Of a stretch of DNA of 64,000 bases, positions 7,463 through 16,723 are shown piece by piece. The notes under the pieces were generated by a model. The model saw only the letters and a program-made list of their open reading frames with translations. It did not search any database and was not told the origin of the DNA. Source of the DNA: Rhizobium sp. L1K21 (GTDB lineage Bacteria > Pseudomonadota > Alphaproteobacteria > Rhizobiales > Rhizobiaceae); the NCBI RefSeq assembly GCF_024055895.1, contig NZ_JAMXLE010000001.1:1364001-1428000 (forward strand). The letters run 5' to 3'. The position numbers were made by a program, and so were the translations under genes. Every line of letters begins with the position of its first letter. Position 1 is the first letter of the stretch.

Positions 7463-8713
7463 GTGAACAGGCAAGCCGTAGATCAGGCCGCAGCTGCCAT
7501 GCGTGGTCTCTTTCCAGAAACGCCGCTGCAGCGCAACGAACATTTGAGCGCGCTTTATGGGGCCGATATCTGGCTGAAGCGTGAGGACTTATCGCCGGTT
7601 CGCTCCTACAAGATTCGCGGCGCATTCAATTTCTTCCGCAAGGCACTTGCTGTGGAGACGCCTGCGGAAATGTTCGTGTGCGCGTCAGCCGGAAACCATG
7701 CGCAGGGATTTGCCTTCGTGTGCAAGCATTTCGGCGTGCCGGGCGTGGTCTTCATGCCGGTGACCACGCCGCAGCAGAAGATCGCCAAAACACGGATGTT
7801 TGGCGGCGAATTCATTACCATCAAGCTGATCGGCGATTTTTTCGATCAATGCTACAAGGCTGCCCAGGATTTTGCCGCCGAAAAAGGTGCCTGCATGGTG
7901 CCGCCTTTCGACCATGCCGATATTATCGAGGGCCAGGCGACGATTGCCTCGGAGATCATGGCCCAGTTGCCGGGGAAAGGCTTGCCGGACCTGGTGATCA
8001 TGCCGGTGGGTGGCGGCGGTCTTTCCTCCGGGCTGACGGGCTATCTGAGCGAGGACCTGCTTGCGGAGAATTTCCTCTTTTGCGAACCGGCGGGTGCACC
8101 CAGTCTGAAGCGGGCTCTCGAAGCCGGCGAGCCTGTGACGCTGCCGAAGGTGGATAATTTTGTCGACGGGGCGGCGGTTGCTCGGATTGGGTCGCTGAAT
8201 TTCCAGGCGCTTTCTCGGTTTTCGGCGGACCAGGTGATGCTGATCGAGGAGAATGCGATCTGCGTTTCGATGATCGACATGTTGAATGTCGAGGGAATCG
8301 TGCTGGAGCCTGCCGGCGGACTTTCACTGGCTGCTCTGGAAAAGCTCGGGACTGACCGGTTGAAGGGCAAGACGGTCGTTGCCATCGTTTCGGGCGGTAA
8401 TTTCGACTTCGAGCGGTTGCCGGATGTGAAGGAAAGGGCGATGCGCTTTTCCGGGCTGAAGAAATATTTCATTCTGCGGCTGCCGCAGAGACCGGGTGCG
8501 TTGAAAGACTTCCTGAACCTGCTGGGGCCGGAAGACGATATTGCGCGGTTTGAATATCTGAAGAAATCGGCGCGCAATTTCGGTTCGATCCTGATTGGTA
8601 TCGAGACGCTGCATCGGGAAAATTTCGATGGTTTGAAAGCCCGGTTTGATGCGGGCGGTCTCGGCTATGAAGATATTACCGACAATGAAATTCTCTCAAG
8701 TCTGATTATCTGA
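7463..8713 (+). CDS. ilvA: threonine ammonia-lyase (threonine dehydratase)
   Basis: A 416-residue PLP enzyme that deaminates threonine to 2-oxobutanoate, the first step to isoleucine. Lys50 in RSYKIRG binds PLP; SAGNHAQGFA is the substrate loop and GGGGLSSGL the phosphate loop. A C-terminal ACT-like regulatory region (from about residue 325, KKYFILRLPQRPGAL onward) is present once, as in the shorter IlvA1 type, so feedback control by isoleucine is plausible but unproven. The GTG at 7463 is chosen because GAAGAG precedes it by 8 bp; the frame is open further upstream. It ends 8 bp inside the convergent hydrolase gene. Confidence 0.88.
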   Translation: MNRQAVDQAAAAMRGLFPETPLQRNEHLSALYGADIWLKREDLSPVRSYKIRGAFNFFRKALAVETPAEMFVCASAGNHAQGFAFVCKHFGVPGVVFMPVTTPQQKIAKTRMFGGEFITIKLIGDFFDQCYKAAQDFAAEKGACMVPPFDHADIIEGQATIASEIMAQLPGKGLPDLVIMPVGGGGLSSGLTGYLSEDLLAENFLFCEPAGAPSLKRALEAGEPVTLPKVDNFVDGAAVARIGSLNFQALSRFSADQVMLIEENAICVSMIDMLNVEGIVLEPAGGLSLAALEKLGTDRLKGKTVVAIVSGGNFDFERLPDVKERAMRFSGLKKYFILRLPQRPGALKDFLNLLGPEDDIARFEYLKKSARNFGSILIGIETLHRENFDGLKARFDAGGLGYEDITDNEILSSLII

Positions 8714-9710
8714 CCTGCGGTTTGAGCGTTTGCTGCAGCCAATCGGTGATTTTGTCGGCGATGGGCGCGGTCATCTGTGGATTGAGGATATCGCCAGCCA
8801 GGACATGCGTGCTTGCGCCTTTGGGATCGCCGACATCATGAAGCTGGTGCGGGCCACCCCAGCGCGCGGCGATCTGGCGGGTACGATCCGGGCGCACAAC
8901 ATCGTCATTTGACGAGATGATGAAGAAGGCCGGCGTAGCGATTTTTTCGACCGGCGTTCTCAGAGCCAGTTTGACCGATTGCGCCATGGGCAGAATGGCA
9001 GCGGTGGGATAGTCGTAGGTCCAGTGTCTTGCTTGAGCCTCATTGACAGGTTCAAAACCGCGCCGGGGGCCGAGCAAAACATGAGCCAAGCGTCGCGCCC
9101 ATGGGCCGGTGAGCAGGAAACTTCCCTGCGCTTGAATGCCGTAATTGGGCGAGAGAAATATCGCCGCGGCCACATTTTTGCTGAGGTCGGGCTGGGAAAG
9201 CGCCCATGTGGCGATGGAGCCGCCTGTGGAGGTCGCCATGACGATCACCCTTTCACCGATCCGGTTGCCGATGGCGATTGCTTCGGCGTAGTCGTTGATC
9301 CAGCCGTTAAGGTTTGCTTCTTCCATGGCATCGGGGTCTTCGCGCCCATGACCGCGCAGTCGCGTGAAATAGAGATTGGCACCGAGGTTTTTTGCAATCA
9401 GATCGGGCAGGGGGCGGACTTCGGCGGCTGTGGCGGAAAATCCGTGAATGTAGATGATGGAATAGGGCGTCATGGTCTTCTCAGCCGGGTTGGCCCAGAC
9501 GATCTGCTTTTGTGCGCCCGAAGCGATGTCCGACCATGCCGATTCTGTCTTTGAGAGGTATGTGTCGAGGTCATTGTCGAGCCTGTTCGCGCTGAAGTCG
9601 AGCGACAGGTCAATCGGCTCGCGCGGGCCGAGGTAATAGGCAACGAGCAGAATCACAATCAGACCGCAAAGTGCCAAGCTCATTCGTCTGATCCAGCGCA
9701 GAACATTCAT
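8706..9710 (-). CDS. membrane-anchored alpha/beta hydrolase
   Basis: A 334-residue alpha/beta hydrolase with one N-terminal membrane segment (about residues 10-28), so the enzyme domain is probably periplasmic or membrane-attached. The IIYIHGFSAT segment supplies the oxyanion region, the nucleophile is Ser151 in a variant elbow (ATSTGGS; the first glycine of GxSxG is alanine), and SSNDDVVRP and the late HVLAGD supply the likely Asp and His. The substrate is unknown. The ATG at 9710 follows GGAGGAGACG; the frame is open farther upstream. Confidence 0.78.
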   Translation of the reverse strand: MNVLRWIRRMSLALCGLIVILLVAYYLGPREPIDLSLDFSANRLDNDLDTYLSKTESAWSDIASGAQKQIVWANPAEKTMTPYSIIYIHGFSATAAEVRPLPDLIAKNLGANLYFTRLRGHGREDPDAMEEANLNGWINDYAEAIAIGNRIGERVIVMATSTGGSIATWALSQPDLSKNVAAAIFLSPNYGIQAQGSFLLTGPWARRLAHVLLGPRRGFEPVNEAQARHWTYDYPTAAILPMAQSVKLALRTPVEKIATPAFFIISSNDDVVRPDRTRQIAARWGGPHQLHDVGDPKGASTHVLAGDILNPQMTAPIADKITDWLQQTLKPQVR

Positions 9711-9851
9711 CGTCTCCTCCAGGCGCATGAGATTGCGCCTGATGCTTGATATAGGCAAGGGATGATGTCAGTGAGGTGAAGGACGATTGGGGTTTCGGTT
9801 GTGCCGCATTGTCGCTAATGTTGTGCAAGGTTTCTGGAATTGGAGTGTATG

Positions 9852-10175
9852 ATGGCGTCGTTCTTTTCCCGCTTGGGTTCTCTTTTTACCGGTCGTTCCA
9901 CTGACGATGGTGGGTCTTCAGGAAAAGAGGCGGTGCGCGAGATCAACGGATTGACGGTTGTGGCCGCGCCGATCAAGGAGGGTGGAACCTACCGTATTGC
10001 CGGCCGCATCGAAAAAGAGGCCGAAGGCAAGGTTATGGTGCGCAGCTTTATCCGTGCGGATGTCTTCAACAGTCCCGATGAGGCCGTTGAGTTCACCTTC
10101 CGCAAGGCAGAGCAGATTATACAACAGAACGGGTCGACGCTTTTCCAGGACGGCGCAGAAGCGCGCAACGTTTGA
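9852..10175 (+). CDS. HlyU-family protein
   Basis: A 107-residue protein with the HlyU-like domain (AAPIKEGGTYRIAGRI, then VRSFIRADVFNSPDEA, then ending in a FRKAEQII helix). The family is named after a Vibrio regulator, but this short form, common in alphaproteobacteria, has no recognisable DNA-binding helix that I can see, so a regulatory role is not asserted. Two adjacent ATG codons occur; 9852 has the better GGAG spacing. It is convergent with the exporter gene. Confidence 0.7.
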   Translation: MASFFSRLGSLFTGRSTDDGGSSGKEAVREINGLTVVAAPIKEGGTYRIAGRIEKEAEGKVMVRSFIRADVFNSPDEAVEFTFRKAEQIIQQNGSTLFQDGAEARNV

Positions 10176-10200
10176 AGGTTGCGCGTTTGCACAAAGCTCT

Positions 10201-10220
10201 GAGACCGCTCAGGCGGTCTC
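10201..10220. terminator. hairpin at the junction of convergent genes
   Basis: A perfect 8-bp stem (GAGACCGC/GCGGTCTC) with a TCAG loop overlaps the last codons of the exporter gene and lies 25 bp after the HlyU-like stop. There is no T-tract on either side, so it may block or protect transcript ends rather than act as a strict intrinsic terminator. Confidence 0.4.
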
Positions 10221-11438
10221 GCCCGGGGCTGTAAAAAGGCGGCCCTTTTCCGCAATCAGGACTGAGATGAAGGCGAGTGTGCCGAGCAGGGTGAAGCTCG
10301 CGGCCAGCGGGATCTGTGTATTGTCGAACATCTGGCCGACAATGAGGCCGATAATGGCGCCTGTCACCGTTTGCATGAAGCCGAAGGCGGAGGATGCGGT
10401 GCCGGCAACGCGGCCCAGTGGTTCCAGAGCCAGTGAGTTCATGTTGGAGGAACACCAGCCGAAGCAGAACATGATGGCTGCAAACAGGCCGAGGAAGACA
10501 GCAAAGGGTGGCGTGCCCTGCAGCGCGACCAAAAGCCAGATGCCGCTGAAGGACGTGAAGGCAATAAGGGCGCCCTGCGATAGCCGTCGCTGACCGAAGC
10601 GGCGCACGAAGCGGGCATTGAGGAAGGATGAGACGGCCATGAGGATGGCCACCGCCCCAAAGGCCAGCGGAAAGATATCGCCGAGACCATAAATATCGAC
10701 ATAGATCTGCTGGGCGCTGTTGATGAAGCCGAAAAGGCAGGACATCACGAAGGTAGCAGCCAGATTGTAGAAGAAGGCCGAGCGGCTGGACAGGACGATG
10801 ATGAAGCCTTCACCAATGGCGGATGCGGTGAGAGGGCGTCTGTTTTCGGGGGTCAGGGTTTCGTCAAAGCGAAGCAGCGTCCAGACGAAGACGATGAGCG
10901 TGCCGATGCCCATGGCGATGAAAATCATATGCCAGCTGGCGACAAGCAGAATGAGTTGGCCAAGCCCCGGCGCAATGACCGGAATGGCCATGAACACCAT
11001 GAAAATGAGCGACATGACCTCTGCCATTTCACGGGAGTGGTAGCGGTCGCGGATGGAGGCCTGAACGGAAATACGCGTGGAGGCGGCACCGAGGCCCTGC
11101 AGGAACCGCAGGGCGACAAGGGTGATGAAATCGGGTGCGAAAACACAGGCGACGCAGGTGACCAGGTAGAGCAGCAGACCCGCAACGAGCGGCGGCTTGC
11201 GCCCGAAACGGTCGGCAAGGGGCCCGAGGATGAGTTGCGCGATGCCGAAGCCGATCAGGTAGAAAGATATGACGAACTGACGCTCGTTTTCGCTCGCCAC
11301 GCCAAGCTCAGCCGCCATGTCCGGCAAGGCCGGCAACATGATGTCGATGGCCATCGAATTGATCGAGAACAACGAAGCGCACAGAATGATGAATTCCCGC
11401 TTGGGGATCAGGGCTTTGCCCGGGTTTGCTACTATCAT
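10209..11438 (-). CDS. Bcr/CflA-type multidrug MFS exporter (second of tandem pair)
   Basis: A 409-residue inner-membrane protein with 12 predicted hydrophobic segments. Family marks are SINSMAIDIMLPALPDM in the first segment and the MFS motif GPLADRFGRKPPL after segment 2; FLQGLGAASTRISVQASIRD follows. These drug:H+ antiporters expel bicyclomycin, chloramphenicol or other small molecules; the substrate here is unknown. It overlaps the upstream paralogue by 4 bp (ATGA-type), so translation is probably coupled. Confidence 0.85.
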   Translation of the reverse strand: MIVANPGKALIPKREFIILCASLFSINSMAIDIMLPALPDMAAELGVASENERQFVISFYLIGFGIAQLILGPLADRFGRKPPLVAGLLLYLVTCVACVFAPDFITLVALRFLQGLGAASTRISVQASIRDRYHSREMAEVMSLIFMVFMAIPVIAPGLGQLILLVASWHMIFIAMGIGTLIVFVWTLLRFDETLTPENRRPLTASAIGEGFIIVLSSRSAFFYNLAATFVMSCLFGFINSAQQIYVDIYGLGDIFPLAFGAVAILMAVSSFLNARFVRRFGQRRLSQGALIAFTSFSGIWLLVALQGTPPFAVFLGLFAAIMFCFGWCSSNMNSLALEPLGRVAGTASSAFGFMQTVTGAIIGLIVGQMFDNTQIPLAASFTLLGTLAFISVLIAEKGRLFTAPGETA

Positions 11439-12679
11439 GATCTTACCGGAAATACCTTGCCGCGTTCTGCCCAGGCGACGACTAAAAGCGCGCCCGTGCT
11501 GCCGAGGAAAATGGACAAAGCCAAAGGCTGGATTGTGCCGTTATAGGATTGGCCGACGAAGCCACCAATGAGAGCCGCCAACATGGTGGACGAAGCGCCG
11601 ACAATGGCCGCACCCATGCCTGCCATTTTGCCAAGTGGTTCGAGTGAAATGGCTATGGCGTTGCCCTGCATGATGCTGACCGAGCCGAGGGAAAGCGAGA
11701 GTACGGGGAAAAGCAGGGAGAAGCTGGGCGCCGACTGAAGGCTTGCAAGCAGAAGGACGAAACCGAGAATGGCATTGATGGCGATGGAAGTGTGAACAAC
11801 CATGCGGGCGCCAAAGATGCGAATGAAGCGGGCGGAGGAAAGCGAAATGATGGCCGACACCATGGCCGTTCCTGCAAAGGCGACGGGAAAAAGTTCGCCC
11901 AGCGCGTATAGCTCGCCAAAGATTTGCTGAACCGACAGGATGAAAGCAAAAAGACCGGAAAAGGACAGGGTTGCGGCAACCGTGTAGCCGATGGTGAGGC
12001 GCGTGCTGATGACGGTTCTGAAACTCTGGGCCATGTCTTTCAACGCCAGGGTTCTCCTATCATCCGGATCGATGGTTTCGCGCAATCTGAATACGGTCCA
12101 CAATGCAGCGAGGGAGGCGATGGAGGCGAGGAACCAGAAAATAGCATGCCAGCCCCAGAGACCGCCGATTGTCTGACCGACAAAGGGGGCTGCCATGGGC
12201 ACAAGCATGAAAAGCGTCATGACAAAGGTCATGATCCGGCCCATGGCGTCGCCGGCAAAACAATCACGCACCATGGCTGAAACAACCGAACGCAAGGCAG
12301 CGCCGCCCAAACCCTGGATAAAGCGCCAGAGGAGCAGCTGTTCGAAAGAGCCGGCCAGCGCCGAGCCCGCAGAGCCGGCGATGTGAAAGGCAAGTCCGGT
12401 CAAAAGCAGTGCCTTGCGACCGAAGCGATCAGAAAGCGGCGCAAAAATAAGCTGCCCGCCCGCGAAGGCAAGCGAGAAGGCCAGAACCACAAACTGACGA
12501 TCATTGGGGTCCTCGATTGCAAAGCTCTTGCCGATTTCCGGCAGCAGCGGCAGCATGATATCGATGGACATGGCACCCATGGATGTCAGCAAAGCTGCCA
12601 GCGCGATAAATTCCGCGACGGTGAGATTGGCGCGATCGACGAAGCCGTCGCGAGGTGCTTGCTTCAATACTTTCGGCAT
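11435..12679 (-). CDS. Bcr/CflA-type multidrug MFS exporter (first of tandem pair)
   Basis: A 414-residue paralogue of the next gene with the same layout: MGAMSIDIMLPLLPEI in segment 1, APLSDRFGRKALLL as the MFS motif and FIQGLGGAALRSVVSAMVRDCF in the segment 4 region. The pair most likely arose by local duplication. Twelve hydrophobic segments are visible. A 15-bp AT-rich inverted repeat at 12767-12781, about 90 bp upstream, is a possible operator. Confidence 0.85.
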   Translation of the reverse strand: MPKVLKQAPRDGFVDRANLTVAEFIALAALLTSMGAMSIDIMLPLLPEIGKSFAIEDPNDRQFVVLAFSLAFAGGQLIFAPLSDRFGRKALLLTGLAFHIAGSAGSALAGSFEQLLLWRFIQGLGGAALRSVVSAMVRDCFAGDAMGRIMTFVMTLFMLVPMAAPFVGQTIGGLWGWHAIFWFLASIASLAALWTVFRLRETIDPDDRRTLALKDMAQSFRTVISTRLTIGYTVAATLSFSGLFAFILSVQQIFGELYALGELFPVAFAGTAMVSAIISLSSARFIRIFGARMVVHTSIAINAILGFVLLLASLQSAPSFSLLFPVLSLSLGSVSIMQGNAIAISLEPLGKMAGMGAAIVGASSTMLAALIGGFVGQSYNGTIQPLALSIFLGSTGALLVVAWAERGKVFPVRS

Positions 12680-12766
12680 GGGTTTTTTGATTTGGCGTGG
12701 CGAGGCAAAAGAAAAAAACTTCCTCGACTCACACCTGTCATAGACACTTAATACATATTTCTGATT

Positions 12767-12781
12767 GTTATTCTAAATAAC
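12767..12781. promoter_or_regulatory. inverted repeat upstream of the exporter pair
   Basis: GTTAT-N5-ATAAC (arms 12767-12771 and 12777-12781) lies in an AT-rich stretch 88 bp before the first exporter start. The only gene it could control is the exporter pair, because grxD runs away from it and ends on the other side. Candidate operator only. Confidence 0.35.
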
Positions 12782-12839
12782 ATTTATGGCAAAGCGCAAA
12801 GTTTTGATCAATCTGCGTGCCACAGGTGTAGCGGGAGGA

Positions 12840-12865
12840 AACAAGGGGCCTTAAAGCCCCTTGTT
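12840..12865 (-). terminator. hairpin terminator after grxD
   Basis: A 10-bp perfect stem (12840-12849 with 12856-12865) and 6-nt loop start 10 bp after the grxD stop on the minus strand. The T-tract after it is short (TTGTTT overlapping the stem), so termination may be partial. Confidence 0.6.
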
Positions 12866-12874
12866 GCCGGTGCC

Positions 12875-13210
12875 TCAGGCCGCCCCGCGGACTTCAATGC
12901 CCGCCGACTTCAGGTGTTCCTGAAGTTCGCCTGCCTGGAACATTTCACGGATAATGTCGCAGCCGCCGACAAATTCGCCCTTGATGTAGAGCTGCGGGAT
13001 GGTCGGCCAGTTGGAATATTCCTTGATGCCCTGGCGGATGTCGTCATCGGCCAGAACATTGATACCTTTGTAGTCGACGCCGACATAGTCCAGGATCTGG
13101 GCAACCTGGCCGGAGAAACCACATTGCGGAAACTGCGGGGTGCCCTTCATGAAAAGCACGACGTCGTTGGACTTGACTTCGTTGTCGATGAATTCGTTGA
13201 CTGCGCTCAT
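12875..13210 (-). CDS. grxD: monothiol glutaredoxin (Grx4 type)
   Basis: A 111-residue monothiol glutaredoxin with the signature CGFS active site (Cys30 in PQCGFSGQV), the WPTIPQLY cis-proline loop and a GGCDI glutathione-binding end. CGFS glutaredoxins bind a [2Fe-2S] cluster with glutathione and pass it to target proteins, usually with a BolA partner; bolA is not adjacent here. It lies about 95 bp downstream of purB. Confidence 0.95.
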   Translation of the reverse strand: MSAVNEFIDNEVKSNDVVLFMKGTPQFPQCGFSGQVAQILDYVGVDYKGINVLADDDIRQGIKEYSNWPTIPQLYIKGEFVGGCDIIREMFQAGELQEHLKSAGIEVRGAA

Positions 13211-13303
13211 TTTTTCAATCCTTTCGCGGGTTCAAGTGCCCGGTGGTTTGATGACTGTTGTCTATAGATAGCACGGCTTTGGAATAATTCCAGAGTCGAT
13301 GCC

Positions 13304-14611
13304 TCAGCTTTCACCGAAGACCCGATTGAAAATCGTGTCAACATGCTTTGTATGATAGCCGAGATCGAATTTCTCGCGGATGGTTTCCTCGGAGAGTGCG
13401 GCGCGGACTTCTTCATCGGCGAGCAGTTCTTCCAGGAAGTCCTTGCCCTGTTCCCACACTTTCATGGCGTTGCGCTGGACCAGACGGTAGGCATCCTCGC
13501 GCGAAACACCGGCCTGGGTGAGGGCCAGCAGTACGCGCTGCGAATGGACCAGACCTTTGAACTTGTTGAGGTTGGCCATCATGTTGTCGGGGTAGACGAC
13601 GAGCTTTTCAATCACGCCGGCGAGACGATTGAGCGCGAAATCAAGCGTGATAGTGGTGTCCGGGCCGATGCCGCGCTCGACGGAGGAATGCGAGATATCG
13701 CGCTCATGCCACAGCGCCACGTTTTCGAGCGCCGGGATGACCGACATGCGAACCAGCCGGGCAAGGCCGGTGAGGTTTTCCGTCAGCACCGGATTGCGCT
13801 TGTGCGGCATGGCAGACGAGCCTTTCTGGCCCGGAGAGAAGAACTCTTCGGCTTCTAGAACTTCGGTGCGCTGCATGTGGCGGATTTCGATGGCGACGTT
13901 TTCGATGGAGGAGGCAATGACGCCGAGGGTGGCGAAGAACATGGCGTGACGATCACGCGGGATGACCTGCGTGGACACCGGCTCGGGCTTGAGGCCAAGG
14001 GCTTCGCAGACGTGTTCTTCAACACGCGGGTCGATATTGGCGAAGGTGCCGACAGCGCCGGAGATTGCGCCTGTGGCGATTTCTTCGCGCGCGGCTTCCA
14101 GACGCTTCCTGTTGCGCTCCATCTCGGCATAGAAACGCGCGAATGTGATGCCCATGGTGGTGGGCTCGGCATGGATGCCATGGCTGCGGCCGATGCGGAT
14201 CGTGTCCTTGTGTTCGAAAGCGCGCTTCTTCAGGGCAGCCAGAAGCTTGTCCATGTCGGCAAGCAGGATGTCGGCTGCGCGGGTGAGCTGGACATTGAAA
14301 CAGGTGTCGAGAACGTCTGATGAGGTCATGCCCTGATGGACGAAGCGGCTGTCAGGACCGATGAATTCGGCAAGGTGGGTGAGGAAGGCGATGACGTCGT
14401 GCTTGGTGACGGCTTCGATTGCGTCGATCTTGTCGACGTCGAATTCCGCGGCAGAGCCTTTTTCCCAGATGTTTTTGGCCGATTCTGTGGGGATGACGCC
14501 GAGTTCCGCCAGCGCGTTGCAGGCATGCGCCTCGATCTCGAACCAGATGCGGAACTTGGTGGCCTGAGACCAGATATCGACCATTTCGGGGCGGGAATAA
14601 CGGGGGATCAT
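13304..14611 (-). CDS. purB: adenylosuccinate lyase
   Basis: A 435-residue member of the fumarase/aspartase superfamily that acts twice in purine synthesis, releasing fumarate from SAICAR and from adenylosuccinate. The superfamily signature GSSAMPHKRNP is present, as are the TSSDVLDT and GRSHGIHAEPTT substrate loops. Length is normal for the family. It begins the strand run purB-grxD. Confidence 0.96.
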   Translation of the reverse strand: MIPRYSRPEMVDIWSQATKFRIWFEIEAHACNALAELGVIPTESAKNIWEKGSAAEFDVDKIDAIEAVTKHDVIAFLTHLAEFIGPDSRFVHQGMTSSDVLDTCFNVQLTRAADILLADMDKLLAALKKRAFEHKDTIRIGRSHGIHAEPTTMGITFARFYAEMERNRKRLEAAREEIATGAISGAVGTFANIDPRVEEHVCEALGLKPEPVSTQVIPRDRHAMFFATLGVIASSIENVAIEIRHMQRTEVLEAEEFFSPGQKGSSAMPHKRNPVLTENLTGLARLVRMSVIPALENVALWHERDISHSSVERGIGPDTTITLDFALNRLAGVIEKLVVYPDNMMANLNKFKGLVHSQRVLLALTQAGVSREDAYRLVQRNAMKVWEQGKDFLEELLADEEVRAALSEETIREKFDLGYHTKHVDTIFNRVFGES

Positions 14612-14673
14612 GGGGCTCGCTTTCGGCTGTCACGGGAAGGTTGACCGCGCAATAGCAGACCTTTTCACCAATC

Positions 14674-15204
14674 TCAACGCATGCGACGGGCAAGCCACAG
14701 GCTGGCGATCACAAGCGCCAGAATTCCGACGGGAAAATAGAGCCGCACGCCGGCCACCAGGAACTGGAAAACGCCCGACGCAGAGGTTTCGGCAAACTGG
14801 TAAAGGCCGATTCGGGTGGTGATCGGCATATGCGTGTCGGCGAAAATCAGCCGGAACTGCTGGGAGAAGACAAAGGCGGTCATGGCGAGCGTGCAACCGG
14901 CAATAATGACAAGCGCAAGAACGAAGCGGACCGGCGGTGAACAACCAAGCGCCATGAAGCGCGTGACATAGAGGGCGAAAGGCCAGGCAAACAGGCCGCC
15001 AAGCAGGTAGATCGTGGCGAGCTCATATTCCTTGCCGGAAATGCCGCGAAAATAAAACCAGAGACCGGCCATCGCGGCGGCGAACATGGCAATTGCCCAG
15101 ACGATTCCGCCGCGCCAGACATCGGCCCATGACGGCAATGCGCGCCGGAAGCGGTGAAAGAAGCCGGAACCGGCTTCGGGTGTTTCGGTGGTATCGGATT
15201 TCAA
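14674..15204 (-). CDS. uncharacterised membrane protein
   Basis: A 176-residue protein that I do not recognise. It has about four hydrophobic segments (near residues 33-51, 65-85, 93-112 and 148-170) with a charged N-terminus and an arginine-rich C-terminus. It overlaps the upstream DUF2259 gene by 4 bp, so the two are probably translated together and follow rpe in one operon (rpe, DUF2259, this gene). Confidence 0.7.
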   Translation of the reverse strand: MKSDTTETPEAGSGFFHRFRRALPSWADVWRGGIVWAIAMFAAAMAGLWFYFRGISGKEYELATIYLLGGLFAWPFALYVTRFMALGCSPPVRFVLALVIIAGCTLAMTAFVFSQQFRLIFADTHMPITTRIGLYQFAETSASGVFQFLVAGVRLYFPVGILALVIASLWLARRMR

Positions 15205-15947
15205 TGCAGCGTCCTTACGGGAACCGCGATCCAGCGCAAATCGTAACCCTCGAAACCAAAGCTGCGCACCTGCACGAGCGCCATGTGGAGGCTGGTGTCG
15301 GTATCGCTCAGCGCTACACCGCCAAGGCGATAACCGCCGACGCAGCCGCGGCTTTCGGGAACGCGCGTATCGGCATAGACGGTGGCGTCGGTGGGTTTGC
15401 CATCCTGCTGGGTGAAACGCAGCTTGAAACCGCCAAATTGATCGCTCAGACCCTGGCAGCGTTCGGGCGTGGAAAAGGCGACCTGATCCAGCTTGAGCGT
15501 ATAGGCGCCGGTGATCGGGCGGTCCAACTGTATCGTGTAATAGCTGATTTCATCGTCCGGCGGGCCGATCTCGCTGACCGGATTGAAAGCTGCGAGGAAA
15601 CCGGGATTTTCCGCAATCTGGTATGTCTCGAGAAGCGCCTGTGCCGCCTTTGCGGAACGCGCGCGGGCTTCGGAGACGGGGGGAAGCGCGCCATCGGCTT
15701 CATCGTCGTTGAGGATCACGCGATAGGGGGTGCCGGGCAGGTAGGCATCCTTTACGGTGTCGATGACAAAGATGGTGGAATAGGGAAAGCCCGAGCCGTC
15801 CTGAACGCCGTATTCTTCGAAGGCAAAGACCTTGGCATCAGGCGAAAAGCCGAGAATGTCGATGCGCGACACATCTGCGCAGTACGCCGCGCCCGACGTG
15901 ACAGTCAGGCTGATTGCGGCGGCAAGGCAGGCGGCAGCAGGTTTCAA
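15201..15947 (-). CDS. DUF2259-like exported protein
   Basis: A 248-residue protein with a clear Sec signal peptide (hydrophobic stretch and AYCA-D cleavage near residue 24), then a domain starting [32 protein letters not shown] that resembles the predicted secreted DUF2259 family. No enzyme motif is seen. The start overlaps the rpe stop by 4 bp and its end overlaps the next gene by 4 bp, so it sits in the middle of an rpe operon. Confidence 0.7.
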   Translation of the reverse strand: MKPAAACLAAAISLTVTSGAAYCADVSRIDILGFSPDAKVFAFEEYGVQDGSGFPYSTIFVIDTVKDAYLPGTPYRVILNDDEADGALPPVSEARARSAKAAQALLETYQIAENPGFLAAFNPVSEIGPPDDEISYYTIQLDRPITGAYTLKLDQVAFSTPERCQGLSDQFGGFKLRFTQQDGKPTDATVYADTRVPESRGCVGGYRLGGVALSDTDTSLHMALVQVRSFGFEGYDLRWIAVPVRTLH

Positions 15948-16618
15948 CGGGCGTCCTCAGCGGCTTTGCGGATAGATTGAATGTTTTGACGGTAAGCGTC
16001 AACGCTGCCGCCCTTGTAAACGGCGGAACCGGCGACGAAGGCATTGACACCGGCGGCTGCGGCAGCCGGTGCGGTTTCCGGCGTAATGCCGCCGTCGATT
16101 TCGAGATCAATCGGGCGATCGCCGATCATCTGGTTGATACGACGGGCCTTTTCGACAACAGCGGGAATGAATTTCTGGCCGCCGAAGCCGGGGTTCACGC
16201 TCATGACCAGCACGAGGTCCAGTTCATCCATGACATATTCGATAACCGATTCCGGCGTGCCGGGATTGATGGAAACACCCGCCTTTTTGCCAAGCGCGCG
16301 AATGGCCTGCAGCGAGCGGTGCAGGTGTGGACCGGCTTCGGCGTGAACGGTGATGATGTCGCAACCGGCTTTTGCAAAGGCTTCCAGGTATGGGTCAGCG
16401 GGCGAGATCATGAGGTGACAGTCGAAGGTCGCATCTGTGTGCGGGCGCAGCGCCTTGATGACGTCGGGGCCGTAGGAAATATTCGGCACGAAATGACCGT
16501 CCATGACATCGAGGTGAATCCAGTCGGCGCCGGCTTCAACCACATCGCGGACTTCCTGCCCAAGCTTGGAAAAATCAGAGGCCAGTATGGATGGAGCGAT
16601 ACGAATGGGGCGGGCCAT
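15944..16618 (-). CDS. rpe: ribulose-phosphate 3-epimerase
   Basis: A 224-residue TIM-barrel enzyme that interconverts ribulose 5-phosphate and xylulose 5-phosphate. Family motifs are [31 protein letters not shown] (metal and catalytic Asp), [20 protein letters not shown] and the phosphate-binding EIDGGI and FVAGSAVY loops. It is first in an operon with two envelope-associated proteins of unknown function. Confidence 0.96.
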   Translation of the reverse strand: MARPIRIAPSILASDFSKLGQEVRDVVEAGADWIHLDVMDGHFVPNISYGPDVIKALRPHTDATFDCHLMISPADPYLEAFAKAGCDIITVHAEAGPHLHRSLQAIRALGKKAGVSINPGTPESVIEYVMDELDLVLVMSVNPGFGGQKFIPAVVEKARRINQMIGDRPIDLEIDGGITPETAPAAAAAGVNAFVAGSAVYKGGSVDAYRQNIQSIRKAAEDAR

Positions 16619-16723
16619 GGGTGTTTCCTCAAAAGATGCGCTTTGCTGTGGCGCGCTCTAGCATGCAATGCAGCAAAGGCAAAGGTTTGGTGAAGTTAGC
16701 CCACAAGGTTACGAAGTGTTTGA

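Noticed and set aside
9840-9851. TTG start 12 bp upstream for the HlyU-like gene
   Set aside because: No ribosome binding site at a useful distance; the ATG at 9852 has GGAG six bases ahead.
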